A stretch of DNA of 64,000 nt, from contig NZ_QKZK01000001.1 of assembly GCF_003254275.1 (NCBI RefSeq), forward strand, positions 168,940-232,939, given 5' to 3'. The stretch's first letter is position 1; each line of letters opens with the position of its first letter. The translations under genes and the position numbers were made by a program. The notes beneath the pieces were generated by a model. It ran no database searches and had not been told where the DNA came from. It was given only the letters and a program-made list of their open reading frames with translations. Source of the stretch: Breznakibacter xylanolyticus. Its GTDB lineage: Bacteria > Bacteroidota > Bacteroidia > Bacteroidales > Marinilabiliaceae. Below, one piece after another: positions 8,756-17,955 of this stretch.

Positions 8756-9415
8756 TTAGGATTCCTGAAGGCTTTTGTTGCGGTAACGTTGTACCCAAAT
8801 CACGATGCCCACTACAATCAATGCCATGGGAGGGAGAATCATCAACCCATTGTTCATGTATCCCATGTCGTAAAACGATTGAGGAATGATTTGGATGCTG
8901 CCTAAACCGGGAAAAGTGAGTGTACCCACGCCAAACAATTCACGGAAAAATGCCACAATGATCAGAATCATGGCATAACCGGCACCGTTACCCACACCAT
9001 CCAGTGCGCTCTGCCAGGGCTTGTTGCCCAGTGCAAAGGCTTCAAGGCGACCCATCAAAATACAGTTGGTGATGATTAGACCCACGAAAACCGACAACTG
9101 TTTGCTCACTTCGTAGGCAAAAGCTTTTAATACCTGGTCGACCAAAATTACCAACGCGGCCACCACCACCAATTGCACGATGATGCGGATGCGAGACGGG
9201 ATGGTGTTGCGCAACAACGAAATAATCAGGTTCGAGAAAACCACCACGGCCAATACCGAAAGCCCCATGACAATGGCAGGTTCCATTTTGGCAGTTACCG
9301 CCAGTGCCGAACAAATGCCCAGTACCTGCACGGTAATGGGGTTTTGTGCTCCCAGTGGGTTGGTGATCAGTTTAAGATTTTTTGCCGAAAACAACGGCTC
9401 TTTCTTTTCACTCAT
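8756..9415 (-). CDS. nqrD: Na+-translocating NADH:quinone reductase subunit D
   Basis: The 219-residue integral membrane subunit has about six helices, with the cysteine-bearing segments GICSALAVT and [14 protein letters not shown] that pair with those of NqrE around the intramembrane iron site. Length and gene order match the family. It starts 13 bases after nqrC ends. Confidence 0.97.
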   Translation of the reverse strand: MSEKKEPLFSAKNLKLITNPLGAQNPITVQVLGICSALAVTAKMEPAIVMGLSVLAVVVFSNLIISLLRNTIPSRIRIIVQLVVVAALVILVDQVLKAFAYEVSKQLSVFVGLIITNCILMGRLEAFALGNKPWQSALDGVGNGAGYAMILIIVAFFRELFGVGTLTFPGLGSIQIIPQSFYDMGYMNNGLMILPPMALIVVGIVIWVQRYRNKSLQES

Positions 9416-9428
9416 TGTTATCAGTTTT

Positions 9429-10124
9429 TTAGTTTTTCAAGAACTTTTCGTAACCGGCAAAACAGTCTTTCAACATGCTTTCAACCCCTTTGCTGGTGAT
9501 GGTTCCACCTGAGATGGCATCCACTTCGTGGTCGGGATTCACACTTGCTCCGGTTTTAATCACCTGAATAGAAACCAGTGCGTTGTCTTTGTTGAAGATT
9601 GATTTACCGCGGAATGGCGCCTGGAATTTCTCCTTGTCAATTTCAGCTCCCAAACCGGGTGTTTCGCCTTTGTGACCAAATGTGGCTCCAAAGATGGTTG
9701 CTTTGTCGTCGTTCAATGCCACAAAGCCCCAGATTGGCCCCCAAAGACCCTTGCCGCGAACCGGGATGATGAATTTTTTCACACCCCCGTCGAGCGTACA
9801 CTCGTAAATGGGGTAGGCGCGTTGTGACGCTTCTTTTTTAAGTTCCTTGGACAGATCTACCGCAAAGGCGTTGCCTTCTTGTTTCTGTCCTTCGTAGTTC
9901 AATATGTACGCGTTGGCGCCAATGTATTGCTCATATTTGGCTTCGGCGTCTTTGGCTGTGCTTTCGATGTTCACCGAGCGCAGGATTTCGATTTTCTTGG
10001 CCACTTCTTCGTTTTTGTTCTGCGTGGGTTTTAAAACCTGCGACACGAACGCCAGCAAAGCAGCTACCACAACCACCATCACGGTCGCGTAGATGAATGT
10101 ATAGCTATTTCCTTGTTTATCCAT
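9429..10124 (-). CDS. nqrC: Na+-translocating NADH:quinone reductase subunit C
   Basis: The 231-residue protein has an N-terminal membrane anchor (about residues 8-30) and a periplasmic FMN-binding domain. The flavinylation motif SGGTITS places the covalent FMN on Thr208, the residue modified by ApbE in known NqrC proteins. No apbE is in this window. It lies 12 bases downstream of nqrB. Confidence 0.97.
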   Translation of the reverse strand: MDKQGNSYTFIYATVMVVVVAALLAFVSQVLKPTQNKNEEVAKKIEILRSVNIESTAKDAEAKYEQYIGANAYILNYEGQKQEGNAFAVDLSKELKKEASQRAYPIYECTLDGGVKKFIIPVRGKGLWGPIWGFVALNDDKATIFGATFGHKGETPGLGAEIDKEKFQAPFRGKSIFNKDNALVSIQVIKTGASVNPDHEVDAISGGTITSKGVESMLKDCFAGYEKFLKN

Positions 10125-10136
10125 GATCGTCTTCGT

Positions 10137-11294
10137 TTAAGCTTTTACGGTAGCCCTTTTGAGTCGGCGGTTAATGTTGCTCTGAACCACAAAGTGGTCG
10201 ATAAGTGGCGCAAAGGTGTTCATCAGCAGAATGGCCAACATCACCCCTTCGGGGTAAGCAGGGTTAAACACGCGGATGAGAATTGAGAATACGCCAATGA
10301 GGAAGCCGTAAATCCACTTACCGGTTTCGGTGCGGGCACCTGAAACGGGGTCAGTAGCCATAAACACGGCGCCAAAGGCGAAACCGCCAAGGCATAGATG
10401 GTGCAACGCGGGAACCTGCATCGAGGCATTGGCGCCAACCATGTTAAACACCCAAGCCATTAGAAATCCTCCGGCAAAAGTAGAGAACATGATTTTCCAA
10501 CTGCCGATTCCTGTGTAAATCAAAATGAATGCACCGATGAGGATGGCCAGTGTAGATGTTTCGCCTATAGAACCGGGAATAAAACCGAGGAAGCTGTCGA
10601 GCATTGAAAATTGGCTGATGTTACCAGATGCAGCAGCTGCCAGAGGCGTTGCGCCCGAGAAGCCATCAACCGCTTTTTCGGTTAACCCAGAAATCCAGAT
10701 CGTGTCGCCCGACATTTTAGACGGATAAGCAAAGAACAGGAATGCACGAGCCACCAAGGCCGGATTCCAAATGTTCATGCCGGTTCCGCCAAACACCTCT
10801 TTGCCAATGATTACGGCAAATGTTGTGGCCACCACTACCATCCACAACGGGATGTCAACGGGTAATACCAACGGGATGAGGAAACCCGAAACCAGGAAGC
10901 CTTCGTTGACTTCGTGTTTGCGGATTTGAGCAAAAATGAATTCAATACCCAAGCCGGTCATGTACGATACAATGACGATGGGCAATACTTTAATTAACCC
11001 TTCGAGCATCATCTCGCCAAAAGTGGCAGAAGCTGCTTGTCCGAGCGACAAAAAGTGCTGATATCCCACGTTGTACATGCCAAAGAAAAAGGCCGGCATC
11101 AGTGCCAAAACCACTACGGCCATGGTTCGTTTCAAGTCCATGGCATCGCGCACATGGGCACCATTTTTTGTGGTGTGGTTAGGAACGAACAACAGCGTTT
11201 CAAAGGCATCAAACGTCGAATGAAACATCTCATATTTCCCACCTTTTTGCACGTGGGGTTTGATGTTATCCAATAGTTTTCTTAACGCTTTCAA
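10137..11294 (-). CDS. nqrB: Na+-translocating NADH:quinone reductase subunit B
   Basis: The 385-residue polytopic subunit carries the covalent FMN site in the motif GFSGATPLA, with Thr216 as the flavinylated residue, and a hydrophobic core of about ten helices. In characterised complexes NqrB also binds riboflavin and forms much of the sodium path and quinone site. The gene starts 43 bases after nqrA ends. Confidence 0.97.
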   Translation of the reverse strand: MKALRKLLDNIKPHVQKGGKYEMFHSTFDAFETLLFVPNHTTKNGAHVRDAMDLKRTMAVVVLALMPAFFFGMYNVGYQHFLSLGQAASATFGEMMLEGLIKVLPIVIVSYMTGLGIEFIFAQIRKHEVNEGFLVSGFLIPLVLPVDIPLWMVVVATTFAVIIGKEVFGGTGMNIWNPALVARAFLFFAYPSKMSGDTIWISGLTEKAVDGFSGATPLAAAASGNISQFSMLDSFLGFIPGSIGETSTLAILIGAFILIYTGIGSWKIMFSTFAGGFLMAWVFNMVGANASMQVPALHHLCLGGFAFGAVFMATDPVSGARTETGKWIYGFLIGVFSILIRVFNPAYPEGVMLAILLMNTFAPLIDHFVVQSNINRRLKRATVKA

Positions 11295-11337
11295 TGTGTC
11301 AATATTTTAGTAATCAATTACAATTGCCGAACTCTGA

Positions 11338-12684
11338 TTAGTTCATCTCTTTCATCATCAGGTTGATGCCGTTGCGGACAATCTCCTGAATGTTGATTTT
11401 AGAGGTGCAAACAAATTCGCAAAGGGCGAGGTCTTCTTCCACCACTTCGTAAATACCCAATTGTTCCATTTTGTCGATGTCCTCGGCCATGATGGCTTTG
11501 ATGAGGTATTCGGGCAGAATGTCCATGGGCAAAACCTTATCGTATTGACCCGACACCACGATGGCGCGGTGACCACCGTGCAGGTTGGCATCCATGCGAT
11601 AGTTGGTTTTTGAGCACAACCACGAGAAGAAAGAGCGTGAAACGCTGTATTTTCCAAGTCCTGGGGCTGCCCAACCCATGAATTCGAAGTAGTCGCCTTC
11701 GGGAATCACGGTAATTTGGTTGTGGTAGTAACCCAGGTAACCGTCAGCGGTAATTTGTTTGCCGGTGAGGACGTTTCCGCTGATGTAGCGGATGGTACCT
11801 TCCTTCACATTGCTTGCGACCAGAGGAGTGATGCATGCCCCAATGCGTGTTCTGTAATAGGCGGGTTTTACCACCTCAGAGCCGGCCAGCAGGATGTTTT
11901 TGGTTGAATCGTATACCCCGTCGAGAAACAAGCGTCCCATGATGATCAGGTCTTGCGGTTGGGTAACCCAAACAGTTTCGCCTTTGTTGATGGGGCTGAT
12001 TTTACTGATTTGTACGCCCACGTTACCGGCGGGGTGTGGCCCGTCAAACTTGTGCATTTGAACCCCTTTGAGCGCCAGATACGGTTTTGAGGCCGCGTCG
12101 GCATTGATGCCCACGTGAACGTTGTTGCAAAGTTTTTTCATCACTTCGATACCGGCTTGCAGGTATTTTTCCTGACCGTTGACGACAAAGTCGCAATCGG
12201 GAGCCAGCGGAGCGCTCTCGAAGGCAGAGATGAAAATGGCTTTTGGATTGTCATTGGCGTTGGCAATCACATCATAAGGGCGCTGGCGAATCAATGGCCA
12301 TGCACCGGCTTCAAGCAAACGACCGATTACCTCTTGTCGCGACAGCGAACCGGGATCGGCCGTTGGAAATTCAACGAATGCGTTGGCATCGTCGCGTTTC
12401 ACCACTACTTCAAGTACTTTGCGTCTCTCGCCACGAATGATGGCCGACACGGTTCCACTGACAGGCGAAACAAATTTGATTTCTGGGCGGTACTTGTCGA
12501 AAAACAACACCGAACCCGCTTTTACCTGATCTCCTTCCCTCACCATCAACTTGGGTGTTACCCCATGAAAATCGGTAGGCTTTATGGCAAAGAGTTCCGG
12601 TAATTCGGCATGGCCAATAATATTCTCGGCTTTACCCTGCAAGCGAATATCTAGGCCCTTTTTAATGTTAATTACCTCTGACAT
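11338..12684 (-). CDS. nqrA: Na+-translocating NADH:quinone reductase subunit A
   Basis: NqrA is the quinone-binding peripheral subunit and first gene of the operon. The chosen start gives MSEVINIKKGLDIRL and 448 residues, the usual length; an in-frame ATG 63 bases upstream (12747) would add an atypical hydrophobic extension and lies upstream of a good -7 box at 12714-12721, so it is rejected. The barrel-sandwich N-terminus (PKLMVREGDQVKAGS) resembles lipoyl-type domains, as in known NqrA. Confidence 0.96.
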   Translation of the reverse strand: MSEVINIKKGLDIRLQGKAENIIGHAELPELFAIKPTDFHGVTPKLMVREGDQVKAGSVLFFDKYRPEIKFVSPVSGTVSAIIRGERRKVLEVVVKRDDANAFVEFPTADPGSLSRQEVIGRLLEAGAWPLIRQRPYDVIANANDNPKAIFISAFESAPLAPDCDFVVNGQEKYLQAGIEVMKKLCNNVHVGINADAASKPYLALKGVQMHKFDGPHPAGNVGVQISKISPINKGETVWVTQPQDLIIMGRLFLDGVYDSTKNILLAGSEVVKPAYYRTRIGACITPLVASNVKEGTIRYISGNVLTGKQITADGYLGYYHNQITVIPEGDYFEFMGWAAPGLGKYSVSRSFFSWLCSKTNYRMDANLHGGHRAIVVSGQYDKVLPMDILPEYLIKAIMAEDIDKMEQLGIYEVVEEDLALCEFVCTSKINIQEIVRNGINLMMKEMN

Positions 12685-12713
12685 CTTTAAAACCCGGTTT
12701 AAATATTTTGCGG

Positions 12714-12721
12714 CAAAAATA
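12714..12721 (-). promoter_or_regulatory. Candidate -7 box for the nqr operon
   Basis: The minus strand reads TATTTTTG, matching TAnnTTTG, about 30 bases upstream of the nqrA start at 12684. It supports the shorter nqrA start. A matching -33 element is not clear. Confidence 0.5.
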
Positions 12722-12877
12722 CATAAATTTAGATTTGCTGACCTCATAAATCCCCGCTATTTAAAGACATTTTTCGTTAATTCGTGTGAATTTCATCCCT
12801 TGTTTACAGAGGGGGTGTTTTTTTGCTTATTTTGTTGTCTCTATTCTTTGTTTTTCATCTTTATCCCTTTCTTGTTG

Positions 12878-14140
12878 ATGATACGACGTTGGTTATCTGT
12901 GTGGATGTTGTTTTTTGGGTGTGTTTGTACCGGCACCTCACAGTTTGTTGAGGAATCGGTTGCTGTGTCTTCAATTAAAACGGTACAACTATTTAAAAAA
13001 GGGTGGGAGCTCTCCTTTCCGGTTATTCTTTTGGGCAGTGATGATCAATTGATGCTGGCTTTTGATGAATTGGGTGACAATGCTAAAACTTATCATTACA
13101 CGCTGGTGCATTGCAATTCGTCGTGGGAGGTTTCGAATTTACATCCTAATGAGTATCTGCAAGGCTTTGTGCATCAGCCATTGGAGGATTATCGATTTTC
13201 GCTCAATACCACCGTTCCGTATGTGCATTATCAGGCTGTTTTTCCCAATGACGATGTTCGGCTCATGTTGTCGGGCAATTATATTGTGAAGGTTTATGAA
13301 GAATTTGATGACCTTCATCCTGTGGTTGTGAAGCGTTTTAGTGTGGTTGAGTCGTTGGTGAATATCGATGCTGCTGTGAAATATCCAGTGGATCCACAGT
13401 TACGGAAGACGCATCAACAGGTGGATGTTCGAGTGCTCCATCCACGCCTGAGCATCAATAATCCATTGCATGAAGTTCGGTTGGTGGTGGTTCAAAATGG
13501 GCGCACGGATAATTTGGTGGTGCTTCAAAAGCCTGATTTCATCAGAGCGGGCGAGTTGGTTTATGATCATCCGAGGCCGTTGTTGTTCGAAGCCGGGCAG
13601 CAGTATCGTTGGTTAGATATCCGCAGCACCCGTTTTTTGTCGGAGCATGTGGCAAGGGTGGTATATTCTGCGCCGTATTATCATGTGGAATTGCAGCCCG
13701 ATGTGTTACGTTCAGGGACACCTTTCTTTTTTCGTGAGGATGCAAATGGACAATATGTGGTTTCGGTACGTGAATATGACGATGCAGCCATTGAGGCCGA
13801 TTATTTGTTTGTCCATTTTTCATTACCCATGGCGCAGCCTTACTTAGATGGTCATGTTTATCTGCTGGGTGCTTTGGGGCAAAATGCGTTTTCGCAGGCT
13901 ACGAGGATGGAGTATCAAGCCGAAAAGATGGCTTATGAGCAAACCCTGTTACTCAAACAGGGATTTTATAATTATCAATATGCTTTAGTCCCTTACCGGA
14001 AAACCACGGGATTGCTTGCGCCTATTGAGGGGGCGTTTGTGGAAGCAGAAAATGATTACCAAATCTTTGTTTACTACAAGGCTGCTAACGATTATTACGA
14101 GCGTTTGGTTGGATATACGGTTGTTAATTCTCGTAAGTGA
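12878..14140 (+). CDS. Type IX secretion system Plug protein (DUF5103 family)
   Basis: The start at 12878 gives a 420-residue protein with a clear signal peptide (MIRRWLSVWMLFFGCVCTG). An open frame continues upstream across the nqrA 5' end but has no coding character. The exported part is beta-rich and matches the DUF5103/Plug family throughout (TYHYTLVHCNSSW, NTTVPYVHYQAVFPNDD, GSYxVxV-like GNYIVKVYEE, DYQIFVYYKA). In Flavobacterium the Plug protein closes the SprA translocon of the T9SS when no substrate is engaged. Its stop abuts that of the convergent next gene. Confidence 0.85.
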   Translation: MIRRWLSVWMLFFGCVCTGTSQFVEESVAVSSIKTVQLFKKGWELSFPVILLGSDDQLMLAFDELGDNAKTYHYTLVHCNSSWEVSNLHPNEYLQGFVHQPLEDYRFSLNTTVPYVHYQAVFPNDDVRLMLSGNYIVKVYEEFDDLHPVVVKRFSVVESLVNIDAAVKYPVDPQLRKTHQQVDVRVLHPRLSINNPLHEVRLVVVQNGRTDNLVVLQKPDFIRAGELVYDHPRPLLFEAGQQYRWLDIRSTRFLSEHVARVVYSAPYYHVELQPDVLRSGTPFFFREDANGQYVVSVREYDDAAIEADYLFVHFSLPMAQPYLDGHVYLLGALGQNAFSQATRMEYQAEKMAYEQTLLLKQGFYNYQYALVPYRKTTGLLAPIEGAFVEAENDYQIFVYYKAANDYYERLVGYTVVNSRK

Positions 14141-14950
14141 TTATCTCAGTTTTACTTGAGCCTGTGCGGTGAGCAAGGTGTCGCGATAGATCCATATGCC
14201 GTAAATCCCCTTCTCAAATCGGTCATCTTGGTAGCTCATTTCAATAGATGTTCGATCGTGAAGGGTTGATGTTTTATTGACTTTGAAGTTCGGGTTTTCT
14301 TGACTTGTGATGTGTTGACCAGTCGGGGTCACGATGATAAATTTCAGTGTTTCATCGGGGCTGTTTGAAATGTCAAACTGCATGATCAGGCTTTGTGTGG
14401 CAGATGCACGGGTAACTGGTTGCATGTCGCTGCCCCTGACGGCTTCAACGCGGATGTTGTAGATGTTACGAAGTTTGTAATCGCTAAGTTGGTTTTGCAA
14501 TTGATGGGATTGTTCAATTAGTTGATGGTTTTGAGCCAGGAGTTCCGCGTTTTCGAATCGAAGCCGATTTTCTGTTTCTTGTGATGTTTCACCGTTTTCG
14601 ATGAGTTTTTGGGTGAGTTCATCAAGTTGTTTTTCATGTTCTTCACGTGATATTTTCCATTGGTTGGCTTCTGTTAGTTTAGCTTTGAAGTGTCTGAGTT
14701 GTTGATTCAGTTCTTCATTAACCATGGTCAGCTGTTCTTTTTCTGATTGTATCACCAAGATGTCGGTGCGCAGAAAGCCAATTTTTTTATGAAGTTGCAG
14801 GGCTTCAGCTTCGGCGTTTTGCGTTTCAATAATGTTGTCAGCAATCTCAAGTTGCATCTTTTTACTAGAGAGATAAAAGTGGATGCATGTTCCTGTGAGT
14901 GCAATAATTGTAATGATGAGGAGGGTAGAGATGAATCGGTTCATCGGCAC
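14141..14950 (-). CDS. Membrane-anchored coiled-coil protein of unknown function
   Basis: The 269-residue protein has one N-terminal membrane helix (about residues 6-27), a long coiled coil rich in E, Q, L and N (about 30-150), and a C-terminal beta-rich domain (about 160-269, with the segments LIMQFDISN and GIYGIWIYRD). This looks like an envelope protein with its globular end outside the cytoplasm. It lies 87 bases downstream of the sensor kinase on the same strand and could be part of that transcript. I do not recognise a named family. Confidence 0.65.
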   Translation of the reverse strand: MPMNRFISTLLIITIIALTGTCIHFYLSSKKMQLEIADNIIETQNAEAEALQLHKKIGFLRTDILVIQSEKEQLTMVNEELNQQLRHFKAKLTEANQWKISREEHEKQLDELTQKLIENGETSQETENRLRFENAELLAQNHQLIEQSHQLQNQLSDYKLRNIYNIRVEAVRGSDMQPVTRASATQSLIMQFDISNSPDETLKFIIVTPTGQHITSQENPNFKVNKTSTLHDRTSIEMSYQDDRFEKGIYGIWIYRDTLLTAQAQVKLR

Positions 14951-15037
14951 GGGTTTAATCAGGTTGTGATGCTATAGCAAGGTAATTAAGATGCATTAAA
15001 TGTTAGATTAAAGTAATATTAAAAAATGAAATAACCA

Positions 15038-16411
15038 TCAAGCTTCACATTCGCAAGGTAAAAAAATGGTGAAGCAGGTTGATGTTCCAGGTTCGGAAGT
15101 CACCTCTATGTTTCCCTTGTGTAATTCGATGATGTTTTTAACTAAAGATAATCCGATGCCCTGTCCCCTTTGTCCTTGGGCATTTTTACCCCTGTAGAAT
15201 GGTTCAAAAACATAAGTAAGTTCTTGGGGCTGAATCCCTTTACCGTTGTTTTTAAATTCAATCACCGCCTTTTTATTTTCATGGCGGATGTGGGCGTCAA
15301 CCCGATGGTTGTCTGCGTATTTGCAGCCGTTTTCGAGTAAGTTAGTAACGGCGGCTTTCAATAGTTGCAGATTTCCACGTATCAATAATTGGGTGTCGTC
15401 ATCAATGGTCTCGGCCAATGTGAGGTTGATTTGGTAATTGGCGTGGAATCGTTTGATTTCGCGAGCTCCTTCCCAAATCACGTCATCGATGCGGATTTTC
15501 GACATTTCAATGCTGGCAAAGTTGGAGGTGGCCTGTGCAATCAGTAGCAGTCGATTGGCCATTTGGTTAACGGCAATAATGTCATCGGCGACCGACTGTA
15601 TCACTGCTTTGTAAGCCTCGGGTGCGCGCTCTTTCATGAGTGCAACCTCCAGCTGTCCGGTGATGACTGTGAGTGGGGTTCTCAATTCATGTGAAGCATT
15701 GGCTATGAAAATTCGTTGCATTTGGATGGAGGTGTCCAGACGCTTCATTACCTTATTAAAGGTGCGTGCCAGATGTGCCAGTTCATCTTTTCCATTGCCC
15801 TCACTAAGTCGTTCGTTGAGGTTGTTGATGGTGATTTTGTCAATCTGTTCGATGAGGGACGAAATGGGGTCGAGCGCTTTGCCAATGAAGTATTGACCCG
15901 AGAAAAATACAAGTATCACCGTGATAAGTGATACCGCGATAAGAATAACGCGCAATCGGTAGAGTTTGCTGAACCCATAAACATCTTTAGCGGCAATGGC
16001 CACGACCACCCGGTCGTATTTTCCGGTGTAATAAAACCCCAAAACTTCGTAGTCAGCCTCGATGTATTCGACACGACGCTCGAGTCGAATTTTTTTAAAT
16101 ACATCGTGTGAAATTACTAAATCATCAACTGGGTTGCTATATATTTTTTCGTTCCGATGGTTGTAAATTACAATCTTTTCTTCGGGTAGTGATGCCGGGC
16201 GGGTATCGTCAATTTTTTTGAGCAGATCGTTATCCACCTCTTCTACGTCGATAAGCAGTTCGGTGATGGACATGGCTTTTTTATACATTCGGTCATAGAA
16301 TTCTGTCTTGCGATATTCGGCAAACCAAAAGTAAATGGCTGTAGAAGAGATGAGCAAAATGGACACGAAAAGTGTCAGATACAAAAGGGTGAGTTTGCGG
16401 CGTAGTTGCAT
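15038..16411 (-). CDS. Two-component sensor histidine kinase
   Basis: The 457-residue protein has two membrane helices (about 10-30 and 152-174) flanking a periplasmic sensor region, a HAMP linker (180-230), a HisKA domain with phospho-acceptor His241 in ASHELRTPL, and a HATPase domain with the N box (LLENGCKYAD), G1 (NGKGI), F (FEPFYRG) and G2 (GQGIGLSLV) motifs. It begins 4 bases after the response regulator stop. The signal is unknown. The layout resembles metal or envelope stress sensors of the CusS/ArlS type, but that is only a family resemblance. Confidence 0.93.
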   Translation of the reverse strand: MQLRRKLTLLYLTLFVSILLISSTAIYFWFAEYRKTEFYDRMYKKAMSITELLIDVEEVDNDLLKKIDDTRPASLPEEKIVIYNHRNEKIYSNPVDDLVISHDVFKKIRLERRVEYIEADYEVLGFYYTGKYDRVVVAIAAKDVYGFSKLYRLRVILIAVSLITVILVFFSGQYFIGKALDPISSLIEQIDKITINNLNERLSEGNGKDELAHLARTFNKVMKRLDTSIQMQRIFIANASHELRTPLTVITGQLEVALMKERAPEAYKAVIQSVADDIIAVNQMANRLLLIAQATSNFASIEMSKIRIDDVIWEGAREIKRFHANYQINLTLAETIDDDTQLLIRGNLQLLKAAVTNLLENGCKYADNHRVDAHIRHENKKAVIEFKNNGKGIQPQELTYVFEPFYRGKNAQGQRGQGIGLSLVKNIIELHKGNIEVTSEPGTSTCFTIFLPCECEA

Positions 16412-16415
16412 GGCA

Positions 16416-17090
16416 TCAATTATCGAGGTAGTAACCCAGTCCTATTTTTGTGTGGATGAGTTTTGGCTCAAAGTCGCGGTCAATTTTCTTGCGAAGGATG
16501 GTGATGTATACATCAATGACATTGGTGTTGGTATCGAAGTCAACCTCCCATACTTTTTCAGCAATGTCAACGCGCGAAAGAACCTTGCCTTTGTTACGCA
16601 TCAGGTATTCGAGCAATTGGTATTCTTTAGAGGTGAGTTCAATGGTTTTGCCGGCTCGGATGGCCACTTTTTTATCTAAATCGAGTTCCAGGTCGGCCAC
16701 TTTAAGATTATTGGTGCGGCGCACCATCCCTGATGTCCGTTTGATGAGTACATTGACTCTGGCGAGTAATTCCCTGAATTCGAATGGTTTGGATAGATAG
16801 TCGTCGGCGCCGGCATCAAAGCCGGCCAGTTTATCATCGGTTGATGACATGGCGGTGAGCATGATGACGGGCACGTTGGCGTCCTTTTCGCGAATGCGTG
16901 CGCACAGTTCCAGCCCATTGAGGTACGGGACAATGATGTCGAGAATGATAATGTCATACTGGTTGCGATTGATTTTCATCTCCCCAATTTGGCCATCGTA
17001 GGCAAAATCGACCTCAAATCCTTCCACTTCAAATCCTTCTTTTAAAAAGGCTAAGAGTTTGGGTTCGTCTTCAACCAGTAGTATTTTCAT
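16416..17090 (-). CDS. OmpR/PhoB-type response regulator
   Basis: The 224-residue protein has a receiver domain with acidic pocket Glu7-Asp8-Glu9, phosphorylation site Asp51 (ILDIIVP) and the conserved Lys in YLSKPFEFRELLARV, followed by a winged-helix DNA-binding domain (ELTSKEYQLLEYLM, NVIDVYITILRKKID). It is the first gene of the pair with the histidine kinase. A 75-base leader element that is also found upstream of the lacI-type gene at 43.9 kb precedes it. Confidence 0.94.
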   Translation of the reverse strand: MKILLVEDEPKLLAFLKEGFEVEGFEVDFAYDGQIGEMKINRNQYDIIILDIIVPYLNGLELCARIREKDANVPVIMLTAMSSTDDKLAGFDAGADDYLSKPFEFRELLARVNVLIKRTSGMVRRTNNLKVADLELDLDKKVAIRAGKTIELTSKEYQLLEYLMRNKGKVLSRVDIAEKVWEVDFDTNTNVIDVYITILRKKIDRDFEPKLIHTKIGLGYYLDN

Positions 17091-17105
17091 GTGTTTATAA
17101 TTTGT

Positions 17106-17180
17106 TTTTCAATGGTCACATTGAACTCTCCAATGAGCAAGATTCTGTGTGTGTATACGTTAGATATAGCTCGTTTTATG
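17106..17180 (-). repeat. Leader element, copy A (upstream of response regulator)
   Basis: Read on the minus strand this stretch matches the one at 43871-43960. Both contain an AAACGAGC...CACACA...AGAATC block and a GAGTTC...ACCATTGAAAAA-like block just before the start codon of a regulator gene. Translated in one frame, copy A gives KRAISNVYTHRI and GEFNVTIEK, close to KRAMSNLYSHTRI and GEFHMAIEK of copy B. Copy A has no ATG at its 5' end, so it is a remnant or a nucleotide-level element rather than a plain gene. Confidence 0.6.
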
Positions 17181-17404
17181 ATTCAATTATTTGACATCTC
17201 TTCTTAATGAGCGTTTGTGTGTAAATTGTGCATTGCATTAGCGATGACGTTTGGGTCGTGTAAAATGCCTCTAAAAATACATCTTTCACCCGAATGCGAG
17301 AAAGTTTGATTATTTTTTCCTGTGTTTGTGGTTGTTGCGAGTGAGTTAAATTAGTTTTAATTGCTTTATAACACCAATTTAATCTCATTTTAATAGTCTG
17401 AAAA

Positions 17405-17568
17405 TACTTTTACACTACCTGAAATTATTAAATGAACATACGAGCCGTTTGGAATAGCAGCCCAATTGGTTTGGTTAGTACAGCAAAAACAGCATTTTAA
17501 CAGTATTGGCAGCAAGGTCTGCTTATTTATGGTTTAAAAAAGGGCACTTAGCAGCGTGCCCTTTTTTT
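17405..17568 (+). ncRNA. Candidate small RNA ending in an orphan terminator
   Basis: No coding frame of note is present, yet a strong terminator closes this stretch (17533-17567) in a gap between the divergent response regulator and ftsB-like genes, where no annotated transcript needs ending. A weak -7-like sequence (TACTTTTA) lies at 17405-17412. The likely product is a short plus-strand RNA of about 140-150 bases. No known RNA family (tRNA, 6S, SRP, tmRNA) was recognised. The rest of the gap from 17181 to 17404 holds nothing I can name. Confidence 0.4.
17533..17568. terminator. Rho-independent terminator in a divergent gap
   Basis: AAAAAAGGGCAC and GTGCCCTTTTTTT pair perfectly around the loop TTAGCAGC, with a long T tract on the plus strand. 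Confidence 0.85.
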
Positions 17569-17627
17569 ATGGCCTTAAGTGTGTCAACTATTCATCGGGG
17601 GATGCGGGTTTTTGACTTTTAAAAAAT

Positions 17628-17635
17628 TACTTTTG
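17628..17635 (+). promoter_or_regulatory. Candidate -7 box for the ftsB-like gene
   Basis: TACTTTTG matches TAnnTTTG and ends 11 bases before the first ATG, or 17 bases before the second (17653). A -33 element is not evident. Confidence 0.4.
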
Positions 17636-17646
17636 CATTCAAATCA

Positions 17647-17955
17647 ATGCTTATGTGGAAAAGAATTTGGCCTGTCGTTAAACCCTTGTTTCGCAATAAA
17701 TATTTTGTCACGGCTTTGGTTTTTCTGATTTGGATCGGAGTGTTTGACCAAAGTAACCTTTGGGAGCGTTTCAGGATGAGCCGTCAGATACGCTTTCTGG
17801 AACAGCAAAAAAAACACTATCAGGACGAAATCGACCAAAATAATCGCAAGTACGAGGAGCTTCGCAGTAATTCTGAGAATCTCGAAAAGTTTGCCCGTGA
17901 GGAGTATTTGATGAAACGTAAAAATGAAGTCATATTTGTCGTCAATGAAGAGTAA
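17647..17955 (+). CDS. FtsB/DivIC family septum formation protein
   Basis: This 102-residue bitopic protein has a short cytoplasmic tail, one membrane helix (about residues 20-36) and a periplasmic coiled coil (about 45-90) ending with the family motif EKFAREEYLMKRKNEVIFVV. FtsB/DivIC proteins join FtsL and FtsQ/DivIB in the divisome and help activate septal wall synthesis. ATG codons at 17647 and 17653 both give sensible starts. The next gene overlaps its 3' end. Confidence 0.88.
   Translation: MLMWKRIWPVVKPLFRNKYFVTALVFLIWIGVFDQSNLWERFRMSRQIRFLEQQKKHYQDEIDQNNRKYEELRSNSENLEKFAREEYLMKRKNEVIFVVNEE

Noticed and set aside
12584-12877. N-terminal extension of the Plug protein frame
   Set aside because: It overlaps the nqrA start and its promoter, and the residues upstream of 12878 precede a complete signal peptide.
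17405-17568. tRNA, tmRNA or 6S RNA in the ftsB upstream gap
   Set aside because: No T-loop GGTTCGA-type sequence, no tag frame and no long 6S-type hairpin with central bubble; left as an unnamed RNA candidate.
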